Shown in pieces: positions 50,067 to 58,570 of a stretch of 64,000 bases of DNA. The notes beneath the pieces are model-generated. The model was not told where the DNA came from. It worked only from the letters and a program-made list of their open reading frames with translations, and did no database searches. Where the stretch lies: NCBI GenBank assembly GCA_035548125.1, contig DASZTV010000104.1, positions 1 to 64,000 on the forward strand, read 5' to 3'. The first letter of the stretch is position 1. The number at the start of each line of letters is the position of its first letter. A program made the translations under genes and the position numbers. The DNA is from DASZTV01 sp035548125. GTDB lineage: Bacteria > Actinomycetota > Actinomycetes > JAFAQI01.

Positions 50067-51943
50067 CCGCCGGGACCATCCTCGTCGTGGACGACAGCCC
50101 AGCGAACATCCGGCTGCTCGAGGCGGTGCTCAGCGTCCACGGCTACGCCGTACGTTCCGCGGCCAACGGTCCCGACGCGTTGGCGAGCATCGCCGAAGAG
50201 GCCCCCGACCTGGTCCTGCTCGACGTCCAGATGCCGGGGATGAACGGTCACGAGGTGTGCCGGCGGATCAGAGAGAACGCGGACACCGCGATGCTCCCCG
50301 TCATCGTCATCACCGCGTCGGGGAACGAGGAGAAGCTCGCCGCACTCGAGGCCGGTGCGGATGACTTCATCACGCGACCGTTCGACCAGGCGGAGCTGCT
50401 GGCGCGGGTGAAGACGCAGCGCCGGATCAAGTCCTACCAGGACACGATCACCGGTCAGGCTGCCGAGCTCGTGGCATGGAACCGCACGCTCGAGGAGCAG
50501 GTCACCGAGCAGATCGAGGAGGTCCAACGCCTCCAGCGGCTCCGGCGGTTCCTGTCCGAGCACGTAGCGGACGCCGTGCTGCGCTCGGACGACGCGCTGC
50601 TCGAACCGCACCGGCGCGAGGTTGCCGTCCTGCACTGCCGGCTTCGCGGCTTCACACCGTTCGCCGCCGACACCGAACCCGAGGTCGCGCTCCGCGTCCT
50701 GCAGGACTTCCATCGCCGGGTCGGTGACGTCGTGACGGCGCACGGCGCGACCCTCGGATCCTTCGCCGGTGACCGTGTCCTGATGTTCGTCGGCGACCCG
50801 ATGCCGGTCGAGCATCCGGTGCGTGCAGTGGTGTCCGCGGCGATCGAGCTGCGCGACGCGGTGATTGCACTGGTCGAGGAGATGTCCGATCCGCACGATC
50901 TCGCGCTGGCGTGCGGCGTGACGTTCGGCTACGCAACGCTGGGCGTGATCGGCTTCGAAGGGCGGCTCGACTACTCCGCGATCGGGCCCGTCGTCGACCT
51001 GGCCGAGATGATCTGCGACGCGTCGGCGCCGGGCGAGATCCGGTGCGGCACGAACGTGTCGACGATGGCGAAGGAGTACGCCGTCGTCGAGGACCGCGGA
51101 GTCGTCGATCTGGCGGCCCATCTCCCGCCGACCGGCACGTGGTCGATCGTCGGGTTGCGCAGCGAGTCGGTCGCACCGGAGGGCACCCCCGAGCTCGACA
51201 TCCGCCTGCTCGGGCCGCTCGAGCTCCGCTACCGCGGCGCCGACGTGCCGATCCGGGCCGCTCGGGTGCGTCGCCTGCTCGGCCTGCTGTTGCTGCAGCG
51301 TGGGCGGGTCGTGTCGATCGACCGCCTGGTCGACGAGGTGTGGGACAACGATCCGCCGGACTCCGCGCTCGCCGCGCTGCGGGTGCACGTGTCGCGGCTG
51401 CGCAAGATGCTCGCGGCAGCCGGGCTGGACAACATCCTCGTGACGAGACCCACCGGCTACCTGATCGAGGTACCGGAGGACTGCGTCGACGCCGACCGGT
51501 TCGAACGCGCCGTCACGAGCGCACGGTCACTTGTCGATGCCGGCGAGGACCGCAAGGCGGTCGAGGTGTTCCGCACTGCACTTCAGCTGTGGCACGGTGC
51601 GGCCCTGACCGGTATCGCGACCTCGACCTACGTGGCGGGCGAGGCGGCGCGCCTCGAAGAGGCCCGGCTCAACGCGCTCGAGGACTGCATCGGCGCCGAG
51701 ATCGGATCCGGACACGCTCGCGACGTCCTCGGCGAGCTGGAGGCCCTCACCGTCGAGCACCCGCTTCGGGAACGGCTGTGGTCGCTGCGGATGCTCGCGC
51801 TGTACCGCGCCGGCCGGCAGGCGGAAGCGCTCGACTGCTACCAGACGCTTCGTCGACAGCTCGACGACGAGCTCGGCTTGGAACCCTCACCCGAGATCGC
51901 ACGCCTGCATCAGGAGATCCTCGCGCAACGCGTCGGCGATTGA
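50063..51943 (+). CDS. Response regulator with degenerate cyclase domain and SARP-type output
   Basis: This 626-residue protein has a receiver domain (1-120; phosphoacceptor D54 in LLDVQMPG) and a coiled coil (~125-165). A class III cyclase-like domain (~180-345), an OmpR-type winged helix (~375-460) and a bacterial transcriptional activator domain (~470-620) follow. The cyclase part lacks key residues. The first metal-binding Asp region reads VLHCRLRGFTPF, with Arg where Asp is usual, and the VNLA motif reads VDLA. It is therefore probably not catalytic and may bind nucleotide as a sensor. The output half is that of AfsR/SARP activators. The gene overlaps the tandem kinase gene (ATGA), its evident partner. 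Confidence 0.92.
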   Translation: MTAGTILVVDDSPANIRLLEAVLSVHGYAVRSAANGPDALASIAEEAPDLVLLDVQMPGMNGHEVCRRIRENADTAMLPVIVITASGNEEKLAALEAGADDFITRPFDQAELLARVKTQRRIKSYQDTITGQAAELVAWNRTLEEQVTEQIEEVQRLQRLRRFLSEHVADAVLRSDDALLEPHRREVAVLHCRLRGFTPFAADTEPEVALRVLQDFHRRVGDVVTAHGATLGSFAGDRVLMFVGDPMPVEHPVRAVVSAAIELRDAVIALVEEMSDPHDLALACGVTFGYATLGVIGFEGRLDYSAIGPVVDLAEMICDASAPGEIRCGTNVSTMAKEYAVVEDRGVVDLAAHLPPTGTWSIVGLRSESVAPEGTPELDIRLLGPLELRYRGADVPIRAARVRRLLGLLLLQRGRVVSIDRLVDEVWDNDPPDSALAALRVHVSRLRKMLAAAGLDNILVTRPTGYLIEVPEDCVDADRFERAVTSARSLVDAGEDRKAVEVFRTALQLWHGAALTGIATSTYVAGEAARLEEARLNALEDCIGAEIGSGHARDVLGELEALTVEHPLRERLWSLRMLALYRAGRQAEALDCYQTLRRQLDDELGLEPSPEIARLHQEILAQRVGD

Positions 51944-52003
51944 CGAATAGTCGGTGGCACCCGCCGGGTAGGCTTGAGACACAGATCCGAGGGGAGTTCC
52001 GCG

Positions 52004-53401
52004 GTGTTCGGCCGGCCCAAGCCCACCGTCACGACAGCCGCGCCGGCCGAGCCGGAAGTGCGGTCGGCTCCTGCCTACCCTGAACAGCTCGGCTGGCTCG
52101 GTATCGCACTCGCGGCGATCGGATTGTTCCTCGCCCTGCACGGTCAGCACATCCGGGACCACCAGCAGCTCGCCGAAGGCCTCGCCCTCGCCGTGATCGG
52201 TCGCGGACTGGCCCTGGGCCGACCGCCGGTGGTGCGCCACGTGGCGATAGCCGCCGCGTTGCTGGTCCTCGCCCGACTGTCCGCCTCGCGCGGTGATGCG
52301 GCGATCGAGCAGCTCGCGCTGGTCGCCGCTGCGCTGGTCGCCCTGTGGGCGCCACCGTCACCACCCAGCACCAAGGCCCAGCGACGCAAGATCGTCGAGC
52401 TCGTGGACGCTACGGCGAACGACTGCCTGGCGCCGTTCGCGCAGCGGCTGGACAAGTCCTACATCTTCTCGCCGGACGGACTGGCGGCGGTCGCCTACCG
52501 GGTGCGGATCGGGGTCGCGGTGGCGTCGGGCGACCCACTGGGCGCCGAAGCTTCGCAGCTCGCCGCCGTCGAGGCGTACCGGCAGACCGCCAACGCCAAC
52601 GGGTGGCGGCTCGCCGTACTCGGCGCCGGCGAGGACTGGGCCGAGTGGTGGCGCGAGCAGGAAGGGATGCGCGCGGTCCCGATCGGACGTGACGTCGTGA
52701 TCGACGTCGAGAGCTTCACCATGACCGGCCGGGCGTTTCGCAACCTGCGCCAGGCCGTGCAGCGCACGCACAACTTCGGCGTGACGACTGCGATCTACCG
52801 CGAGAACGAACTCCCTGCCGAGCTGCGCACGACGTTGCAGGAAATGGTCGCGAACAGCAAGCGCAACCCGCACCGTGGGTTCTCGATGATCCTCGACGCG
52901 TTGCTGGAGCGCGAACACGTCGGGACGCTGATCGCCGTCGCGTTCGACAACACGGACAAGGTGGTCGGGTTCCAGCGATGGGCAACCGCCGACCGGGGTC
53001 GGGAGATCTCCCAGGACCTGCCGTGGCGGGTTCCGGGTGCGCCGAACGGGGTCGACGAACGGCTGGCCTACGACATGATCGAGTGGGCCAAGGAGCAGGG
53101 CGCACGCCGTGTGTCGTTGTCCTTCGCGGCGTTCCCGTCACTGTTCGAGGCGAAGCCCGAGCGTGGTTTCGACCGGATCGGCTATTGGGCGGCGCACCGG
53201 TTGGACCCGCTGATCAGGCTCGAGTCGCTCTACCGGTACCTGCGCAAGTTCCACGCGCTCGGCAGCCAGCGCTACGCGTTGCTGCGACTGCGCGACCTCG
53301 TCCCGGTCCTGGTCGCGATGCTGACGCTGGAGTTCGGCGCGCGGCGCACCCGCCGCCGCGACCGGCGGAGCTGGCGGCGGCTCGCGCGCCGCGCGCAGTA
53401 G
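52004..53401 (+). CDS. DUF2156/MprF-C-terminus-like aminoacyl-lipid synthase-type protein
   Basis: This 465-residue protein has about four N-terminal membrane segments (~30-115). A cytoplasmic domain (~125-440) resembles the phosphatidylglycerol lysyltransferase catalytic domain (DUF2156, double GNAT fold). It shows YIFSPDGLAAVAYRVRIGVAVASGDPLG, GRAFRNLRQAVQRTHNFG and ERLAYDMIEWAKEQGARRVSLSFAAFP in parts. In MprF/LysX this fold transfers an amino acid from aminoacyl-tRNA to lipid, changing surface charge. No tRNA synthetase domain is attached. GTG 52004 has AGGGGAG 7 nt upstream. It lies 60 nt after the SARP gene and may be a target of it. Confidence 0.82.
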   Translation: MFGRPKPTVTTAAPAEPEVRSAPAYPEQLGWLGIALAAIGLFLALHGQHIRDHQQLAEGLALAVIGRGLALGRPPVVRHVAIAAALLVLARLSASRGDAAIEQLALVAAALVALWAPPSPPSTKAQRRKIVELVDATANDCLAPFAQRLDKSYIFSPDGLAAVAYRVRIGVAVASGDPLGAEASQLAAVEAYRQTANANGWRLAVLGAGEDWAEWWREQEGMRAVPIGRDVVIDVESFTMTGRAFRNLRQAVQRTHNFGVTTAIYRENELPAELRTTLQEMVANSKRNPHRGFSMILDALLEREHVGTLIAVAFDNTDKVVGFQRWATADRGREISQDLPWRVPGAPNGVDERLAYDMIEWAKEQGARRVSLSFAAFPSLFEAKPERGFDRIGYWAAHRLDPLIRLESLYRYLRKFHALGSQRYALLRLRDLVPVLVAMLTLEFGARRTRRRDRRSWRRLARRAQ

Positions 53402-53408
53402 TCGTCGG

Positions 53409-53903
53409 TCAGTAGCCGTACCCGCCGCCGCTCGGCGGCGAGGACTTCGTCGGGCTTGGCTTCGGCGCGGGCCTGGCGTGGCCGGCGCCGCTCGGCGTCG
53501 CCACGAACCAGTCGCCGTCCTCGCCTTGGCCCCGAACCTGCCCGGCCGCGGTGTCACCGGAGAAGCGGTACAGCGGCTTGCCGTGCAGCGCCGCCTGCCG
53601 CTTGTGGCCGCGCTTGATCGTCCCGAGGCCACTGACCCCGCTGACCTTCGCGCCCTTCGGCACGATCAGCGGCGGCCACTCGACCGCGCACGAGCCGCTG
53701 CAGTGGCTGTGACCCTTGGTGTCTGCCGTGTAGAGGTAGAGCGTCCGGCCGTTGCTGGTCGTGAGGATCGTGCCGTACGTCGTCACGTGCCGGGTCTTGA
53801 CGTGGACCGCGTGCGAACTCGGATGGGCGGAGACCGAGGACGCGGCAACGCCTACTCCGGCGAGCACGACCGCGGTACCGGCGGCGATCGAAAGTCGTCT
53901 CAT
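53409..53903 (-). CDS. Secreted protein with PF03640-type repeats
   Basis: This 164-residue protein has an N-terminal signal peptide (SIAAGTAVVLAGVGVAASSVSA) and two units of the 'secreted repeat of unknown function'. The first is GTILTTSNGRTLYLYTADTKGHSHCSGSCAVEWPPL and the second includes GKPLYRFSGDTAAGQVRGQG, each given in recognisable parts. A Pro/Ser/Gly-rich tail ends in GGGYGY. Members are often lipoproteins; no lipobox Cys is seen here. The function is unknown; some relatives lie near electron-transfer proteins. It is convergent with the MprF-like gene. Confidence 0.85.
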   Translation of the reverse strand: MRRLSIAAGTAVVLAGVGVAASSVSAHPSSHAVHVKTRHVTTYGTILTTSNGRTLYLYTADTKGHSHCSGSCAVEWPPLIVPKGAKVSGVSGLGTIKRGHKRQAALHGKPLYRFSGDTAAGQVRGQGEDGDWFVATPSGAGHARPAPKPSPTKSSPPSGGGYGY

Positions 53904-53943
53904 GCGGCTAGTCACGCAACCGGCTGCCGATCGGTTCACCGAC

Positions 53944-54633
53944 CTACCGGCGGCGCAGCCGCCGATGGGCCAGCGCCAGCCAGACGTCGCGGTACTGCCG
54001 TGCTCGGTGCCGCTGATCCCGCCAGCTCGTCCCGGTGACCCGATGGGAGATCGGCACCGGGCACTCGACCACGCGGGCACCAGCGCGCAGCGCGTCGATC
54101 GTGAGGCCCACCTCGACGCCGAACCCGCGCGCGAACGGCTGCACCGCCTGGAACAGCTCCGGGGTGAGGCAGCGCTGGCCGGACAGCGGCTGGGTGGGCG
54201 GCCACCCCGTTGCCCGCTCGATCCCGCGACTGGCGAGCCGGACCACGAAGCCGTGGCCACCGCCCGGGGCCGGCGGCAGGACCGCGATCGTCATGTCCGC
54301 CTCGCCGGACAGCACCGGCCCGGCGAGCGGCGCCGCAGCCGCCGCGGACGCCTCCAGGTCGGCGTCGAGGAAGAGCAGCGCCGCGTCGGCGTACCCTTCG
54401 GCTCTCGCAGCCTCGGCGCCGGTGACCATCGCGGCCGCCTTTCCCCGGCGCCGCGAGTGGCTCACGACGTGCGCTCCGGCCTCAGCCGCCACCCCCGCCG
54501 TGTCGTCACTCGAGCCGTCATCCGTGACGATGACCGCCGCGACGCCGGCGATGCTCCGCGCCGCCGCGACGGTGGCGGCGATCCGCTGCGACTCGTTGAG
54601 AGCGGGGATCACGACGACCACCCGCTCAGGCAT
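53944..54633 (-). CDS. Glycosyltransferase family 2 protein
   Basis: This 229-residue GT-A fold enzyme has the N-terminal VVVVIPALNESQRIAATV, the acidic pair VTDDGSSDDTAG, and FLDADLEAS as the metal-binding DxD-like motif. A later acceptor region is QPLSGQRCLT. No membrane segments are present, so it transfers a sugar from a nucleotide- or polyprenyl-sugar at the cytoplasmic face. The acceptor is unknown. ATG 54633 is 18 nt from the divergent sulfotransferase start; the palindrome CACTGT-C-ACAGTG (54641-54653) lies between them. Together they may decorate a surface glycan or glycolipid. Confidence 0.88.
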   Translation of the reverse strand: MPERVVVVIPALNESQRIAATVAAARSIAGVAAVIVTDDGSSDDTAGVAAEAGAHVVSHSRRRGKAAAMVTGAEAARAEGYADAALLFLDADLEASAAAAAPLAGPVLSGEADMTIAVLPPAPGGGHGFVVRLASRGIERATGWPPTQPLSGQRCLTPELFQAVQPFARGFGVEVGLTIDALRAGARVVECPVPISHRVTGTSWRDQRHRARQYRDVWLALAHRRLRRR

Positions 54634-54650
54634 GGCGTCACACTGTCACA

Positions 54651-55538
54651 GTGCTTCCCAACTTCGTGATCGTCGGCGTCAGCCGCGCGGGCACGACCAC
54701 GATGTTCAACACGCTGTCGCGCCATCCGCAGGTACTGGCCTCGTCCACCAAGGAAACCCGCTACTTCCAGGCGGTCCGGTACGGCGAGCCGCTCGCGCCG
54801 TTGGCGGACTACGAGGCGTACTTCCGTCGCTACTCCGGTCAGCCGGTGGTGATGGAGTGCACGCCGGACTACTTCTACGGTGGACAGGCAACAGCCATCG
54901 CCATCAAGCAGACCTGTGACCCGAGGGTCGCGATCATCCTCCGCGAGCCGGCGAGCCGGCTGATCTCGTTCTTCCAGTTCATGCAGGGCCGGCTGCAGCT
55001 ACCGGCCGACATGACGCTGGCGGACTACGTCGCCCGGTGCCGCGCGATGCCTGCGGCGGAGATGGACACCCGTGCGGCCAACAACTACACGGCCTTGTGG
55101 GGCGGTCAGTACGCCCGGTTCCTGCCGTCGTGGCTCGAGGCCTATCCGGACCGATGCGACATCTACTTCTTCGACGACCTGCAGTCGGACCCGCTCAGCC
55201 TGCTTGCCGACCAGTGCGTCAGCCTCGGCATCGACCCCGACCGGCTGCCCCGCGACGTACCCGTCGACAACAGCGCGCCCGCGTACCGAAGCCCGCTGAT
55301 GCAACGGGCCGCCGCCCGCGGCGCGCGGCTCGGACGTGGTCTGCTCCACCGGTACCCGTGGCTGTACTCGACCGCCCGGCGCAGCTATGAGGCGGTGAAC
55401 AAGGCCGACGCGCCAGACGTCGCGGTACCGGAGACGCTTCGACGCGAGATCGAGGCGCTCTACCGACCCTGGAACGACCAGCTTCGAGACCAGCTCCGAG
55501 AAGCGGGAGTGACCGCGCTGCCCGCCTGGCTCCACTAG
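54651..55538 (+). CDS. PAPS-dependent sulfotransferase
   Basis: This 295-residue protein has the 5'-phosphosulfate-binding loop near the start (FVIVGVSRAGTTTMFNTLSRHP) and the 3'-phosphate-binding strand (AIILREPASRLISFFQFM, with Arg and Ser). The typical C-terminal helix is also present. It should move sulfate from PAPS to a hydroxyl of a carbohydrate or lipid. GTG 54651 was chosen; no ribosome-binding site is visible. Downstream, a thioesterase gene starts 9 nt after the stop. Its presence in a window with three sulfatase-type genes suggests that sulfated molecules are both made and broken down. Confidence 0.88.
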   Translation: MLPNFVIVGVSRAGTTTMFNTLSRHPQVLASSTKETRYFQAVRYGEPLAPLADYEAYFRRYSGQPVVMECTPDYFYGGQATAIAIKQTCDPRVAIILREPASRLISFFQFMQGRLQLPADMTLADYVARCRAMPAAEMDTRAANNYTALWGGQYARFLPSWLEAYPDRCDIYFFDDLQSDPLSLLADQCVSLGIDPDRLPRDVPVDNSAPAYRSPLMQRAAARGARLGRGLLHRYPWLYSTARRSYEAVNKADAPDVAVPETLRREIEALYRPWNDQLRDQLREAGVTALPAWLH

Positions 55539-55547
55539 GAGGATGCG

Positions 55548-55964
55548 ATGACGAACCCAGCAGACGGTCGCGACGTCATGGCCTCCTTCATCCCGGCTTC
55601 GCCGTTGGTGGCGCTGCTCGGCATCCGGATCGGATCCCTCGGGGACAGCGAGGCCACCCTGGTCCTGCCGTACCGCCCGGAGCTGACCACGATCGGCGAG
55701 ACCGTGCACGGAGGTGCGATCGCCGCCCTCGCCGACACCGCGGTCATGGCCGCGTGCTGGTGCGGTGCGGAGCCCCCCGAGTCGCTGCGCGGAAGCACCG
55801 TCGACCTCACCGTGCACTACCTCGCGCCTGCCATCGCCAGCGATCTGACGGCGCACGCGCGGGTGCTGCGACGGGGCCGGAAGATCAGCCACGCCGAGGC
55901 TTCGGTCACCGACGGTGCGGGAACCCGGGTGGCGCACGCGGTCGGCACCTATCAGCTCGGCTAG
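55548..55964 (+). CDS. PaaI-type hotdog thioesterase
   Basis: This 138-residue hotdog-fold acyl-CoA thioesterase has the pattern PYRPELTTIGETVHGGAIAALADTAVMAA with VHGG at the active-site helix start. It also has STVDLTVHYLAPAIASDLTAHARVLRRGRKISHAEASV. Such enzymes hydrolyse aromatic or medium-chain acyl-CoA in the cytoplasm. ATG 55548 follows a GGAGG ribosome-binding site. It is probably cotranscribed with the sulfotransferase gene. Confidence 0.9.
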   Translation: MTNPADGRDVMASFIPASPLVALLGIRIGSLGDSEATLVLPYRPELTTIGETVHGGAIAALADTAVMAACWCGAEPPESLRGSTVDLTVHYLAPAIASDLTAHARVLRRGRKISHAEASVTDGAGTRVAHAVGTYQLG

Positions 55965-55973
55965 CCGGAATCC

Positions 55974-57329
55974 TCAGTCGCGCGCCGCGAGCACCATCGG
56001 CATGCCGTGCGCCGGCCGGAGCGTAACGCTTGCCCGGATACCGACCTCGGCGTCCGGGGCGAGGGTGGGCCGCCACCGCGGTACGAGAACGGCAAGTGCC
56101 AGCACCGCCTCGGTCAACGCGAACGCCTGGCCGATGCAGGCGTGCGCACCGGCGCCGAACGGCAGGTACGCGCCGCGCGGCTGACCGGGCGCCTTCTCGT
56201 CGTAGCGCCCGTCACGATCCAGCCAGCGGTCCGGCCGGAACACCTGCGGCTCGACCCACCAGCGCGGGTCGCGCTGGACGATCCAGCTGGGGATCATGAG
56301 CAGGTCCCCCGGCTGTGGCCGGTAGGGACCGAACTGCAAGGGACCTACGACCTCGCGCTCGTTGATCCAGGCCGCCGGCCGGATGCGGAGCGTCTCTGCG
56401 ACCACGGCCTGCGCGAAGTGGAGTCGCTCGACGTCCTCGTACACCGGGTCGCGGTCGCTGATGACCGCGGTGATCTCCGCGGCGAGCCGATCCCCGACGT
56501 CGGGATGCTGGTCGAGCAGCCACCACAGCCAGGTCAGGGTGACCGCGGTGGTCTCGTGTCCCGCCATCAACAGGGTGAGGAGCTCGTCGCGCACGTCCTC
56601 CTCGCTCAGCTGCGGAAGGTCTTCCGCGGCGACCCGCAGCGACTTCACCAGCTCAGCCTCGCTGGTCGCGGCGCTGTTCCGGGCGATCCGGTCGAGGGTG
56701 GCGATCGCCTCGCGCAACCAGCCAAGCCCCGGGATCGGCTTGCCGGCGAGGTAGTCCGCCTTGGGCACGAACATCAACGGCATCGCCCGCATCAGCCGCT
56801 CGAGCGCCCTGCCAACCGTCGGGGCCAGCGCCCGGCCGTCGACGCCGAGCACGGCACGGCCGATGGCGTCGATCGTCAGGGCCGCCATGTCACGGTCCAT
56901 CAGGATCCGGGCACCCGCCCGCCACTCGGCATCGGTCGCCTTGGCGGCCTCGACGATGCTTGCCGCGTAGGCGGTGAACCTGTCGCGGTGAAAGGCCGGT
57001 TGCATCTGGCGACGGCGCAGTCGGTGCGCCGGACCCTCCGTGGTGAGCAGCCCCTCGCCGAGGACGACGGACATCTTCCGGAACGTCGTGCTGCGGCTCA
57101 CGACGTCCGGCGGCGAGGTCAGCGCCTGGCGTACCCAGGTCGGCTCGGTGACGATCCAGCACGTGTCACCGGCGAACCTGAAGCGCGCGATCCCCTCGGC
57201 GCGCGCCGCCTCCCCCATCTCGTCCCACAGGTCAGCGCTCTTCGTCCGGTCCAGCGACCACCAGACCTTGCGCAGGTTGAAGCGGAACCGCGGAGGTTCG
57301 GTCACTACTTCGGTGGCGGCGATCGCCAT
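55974..57329 (-). CDS. Cytochrome P450
   Basis: This 451-residue haem monooxygenase has the oxygen-activating I helix LLMAGHETTAVTLTW, the K-helix ETLRIRPA and the haem loop FGAGAHACIG, with Cys398 as the iron ligand. The length and the AGHET motif resemble actinobacterial CYPs acting on fatty acids, terpenes or steroids. The substrate is not deducible, and no ferredoxin or reductase gene is adjacent. ATG 57329 has no ribosome-binding site. TATGGT lies exactly 6 nt upstream, so the message is probably leaderless. It converges on the thioesterase gene. Confidence 0.93.
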   Translation of the reverse strand: MAIAATEVVTEPPRFRFNLRKVWWSLDRTKSADLWDEMGEAARAEGIARFRFAGDTCWIVTEPTWVRQALTSPPDVVSRSTTFRKMSVVLGEGLLTTEGPAHRLRRRQMQPAFHRDRFTAYAASIVEAAKATDAEWRAGARILMDRDMAALTIDAIGRAVLGVDGRALAPTVGRALERLMRAMPLMFVPKADYLAGKPIPGLGWLREAIATLDRIARNSAATSEAELVKSLRVAAEDLPQLSEEDVRDELLTLLMAGHETTAVTLTWLWWLLDQHPDVGDRLAAEITAVISDRDPVYEDVERLHFAQAVVAETLRIRPAAWINEREVVGPLQFGPYRPQPGDLLMIPSWIVQRDPRWWVEPQVFRPDRWLDRDGRYDEKAPGQPRGAYLPFGAGAHACIGQAFALTEAVLALAVLVPRWRPTLAPDAEVGIRASVTLRPAHGMPMVLAARD

Positions 57330-57526
57330 GCACGGACCATAACCAGGAGACGACCAGACCGCAGTGACGCACGCCACTCCCGGAAACCCGGCGGCCGACG
57401 GGCAGCGACCGCTCGATCATGGCGGGGTGATCCGGCGGGTCCGACCGGGCGACGTCGCGACTGGCGACGTCCAGCCATTCCCGTCCGATCCGTGCCGGGA
57501 CGAGATCCGGATGGTCCGCAACCGGC

Positions 57527-57563
57527 CGGGTAGGGCGCGGCGGGGTGCGCCGCGCCCTACCCG
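57527..57563 (-). terminator. Perfect 16-bp hairpin downstream of the secreted cupredoxin gene
   Basis: The 16-nt left arm (57527-57542) is the exact reverse complement of the right arm (57548-57563), with a 5-nt GGGTG loop. It starts 17 nt beyond the stop of the minus-strand gene. There is no T-tract. The rest of the 250-nt gap between the P450 and cupredoxin genes (57330-57579) holds no convincing gene. Confidence 0.75.
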
Positions 57564-57579
57564 ATGAACCCAGTCGTTC

Positions 57580-58485
57580 CTACTTCAGGTGGACCATTCG
57601 CACCATGCCCATGAGGGCGTGCGGCATCCCGGTCTTGAGGTCCGGGAAGAAGCAGACCTCGGCGTAGGTGCCGGCCGGCAGGTCGTAGGTCAGGGTCTGC
57701 GAGTGACCCATGAACAGCACGTCGGTCCCGACTGAACCGTCGCGGAAGATGTTCGGTCCGCCCGGCTGTCCCGGCGGGCTCTGCAGGGCCTTGACCATGA
57801 CCTTGCGGGTGGTGCCCTTCTTGACGTGCATCAGGAACAGGAAGTGCGGCGAGTTGGTCGCCTTGTTCGTGAACTCGATGGTGCCCTTTGCCGGCAGGTT
57901 CACTGCACCACCGAACCGCTTGGCGTTCGTCGCCGTGACCTTCGCGTCGACCGAGGGAGCCGTGCGGGAGCCGGCTCGCGGCGACACGTGCAGCTTGATC
58001 GCCTGGTCCGCGCCTGGTCCGTTCTCGTCGTTGAGCAGGTAGTAGGTGCCTGCCTTCGGCAGGACGACACTGCCGTTCACGGTGGTGTGTCCGGCCCCGG
58101 AGTCCAGGCCGCCGTAGAAGGTGGTGTGCTTGACGATGTTGTTCAAGGCCGCGATGCCGTCGGGGGACGGGGCGTCCTGGGACTGACCGAACGTGCCGAA
58201 GTCACTCTTGAGGTTGTCGAGCGTGTAGCCGCTGTGGAGCCGCATGATCGCGATCTCCTGCTCACCCTTCTTCGCGTGCAGCGTGAGGTCGACGCGACCC
58301 GCGGAGAAGTGACGGGGACCCTTGAGGTCGAAGGTGCCGCTCTTGTCGGCGGTGACCGTCAGATGAGGGGTGGAGAGGTGAGCCGCCTTCGCCTGGGCCG
58401 TGCCCAGAGCGGGGAGTGCGGTGACGGCGACAACTGCGCCTGCCGCGGCCGCAGCGAGGGCAGCCGAGCGTTTGGAAACATGCAT
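57580..58485 (-). CDS. Secreted protein with cupredoxin-like C-terminal half
   Basis: This 301-residue exported protein has a signal peptide (AALAAAAAGAVVAVTALPALGTAQA). The N-terminal half is beta-rich and has no clear family. The C-terminal half looks like a cupredoxin: a strand with SPHFLFL, then DLPAGTYAEVCFF, and MPHALMGMV near the end. These give a possible His-Cys-His-Met type 1 copper set, although the Cys-to-His spacing is longer than in plastocyanin. It is divergent from a multicopper oxidase gene and shares a palindromic promoter with it, so it may be its electron partner. ATG 58485 has GGGGGAAGGA upstream. Confidence 0.75.
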   Translation of the reverse strand: MHVSKRSAALAAAAAGAVVAVTALPALGTAQAKAAHLSTPHLTVTADKSGTFDLKGPRHFSAGRVDLTLHAKKGEQEIAIMRLHSGYTLDNLKSDFGTFGQSQDAPSPDGIAALNNIVKHTTFYGGLDSGAGHTTVNGSVVLPKAGTYYLLNDENGPGADQAIKLHVSPRAGSRTAPSVDAKVTATNAKRFGGAVNLPAKGTIEFTNKATNSPHFLFLMHVKKGTTRKVMVKALQSPPGQPGGPNIFRDGSVGTDVLFMGHSQTLTYDLPAGTYAEVCFFPDLKTGMPHALMGMVRMVHLK

Positions 58486-58535
58486 GGGATGGGTGTCCTT
58501 CCCCCGTGGTTGGAGTACCTAAGAACTGCTGGACC

Positions 58536-58564
58536 TTACAGCAATCGTTGTCTGCTGCAATACT
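58536..58564 (+). promoter_or_regulatory. Multicopper oxidase promoter with inverted repeat
   Basis: TTACAG (58536-58541), a 17-nt spacer and AATACT (58559-58564) lie 6 nt before GTG 58571. The inverted repeat TTACAGCA-N9-TGCTGCAA (58536-58560, 7 of 8 matching) covers the -35 and reaches the -10. It lies in the divergent region shared with the cupredoxin-like gene, so one regulator, perhaps copper-responsive, may control both. Confidence 0.62.
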
Positions 58565-58570
58565 CATCCG

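Noticed and set aside
57364..57567. 67-codon open frame between P450 and cupredoxin genes
   Set aside because: Low-complexity Arg/Pro/Gly product, no ribosome-binding site, and it runs into the perfect terminator hairpin.
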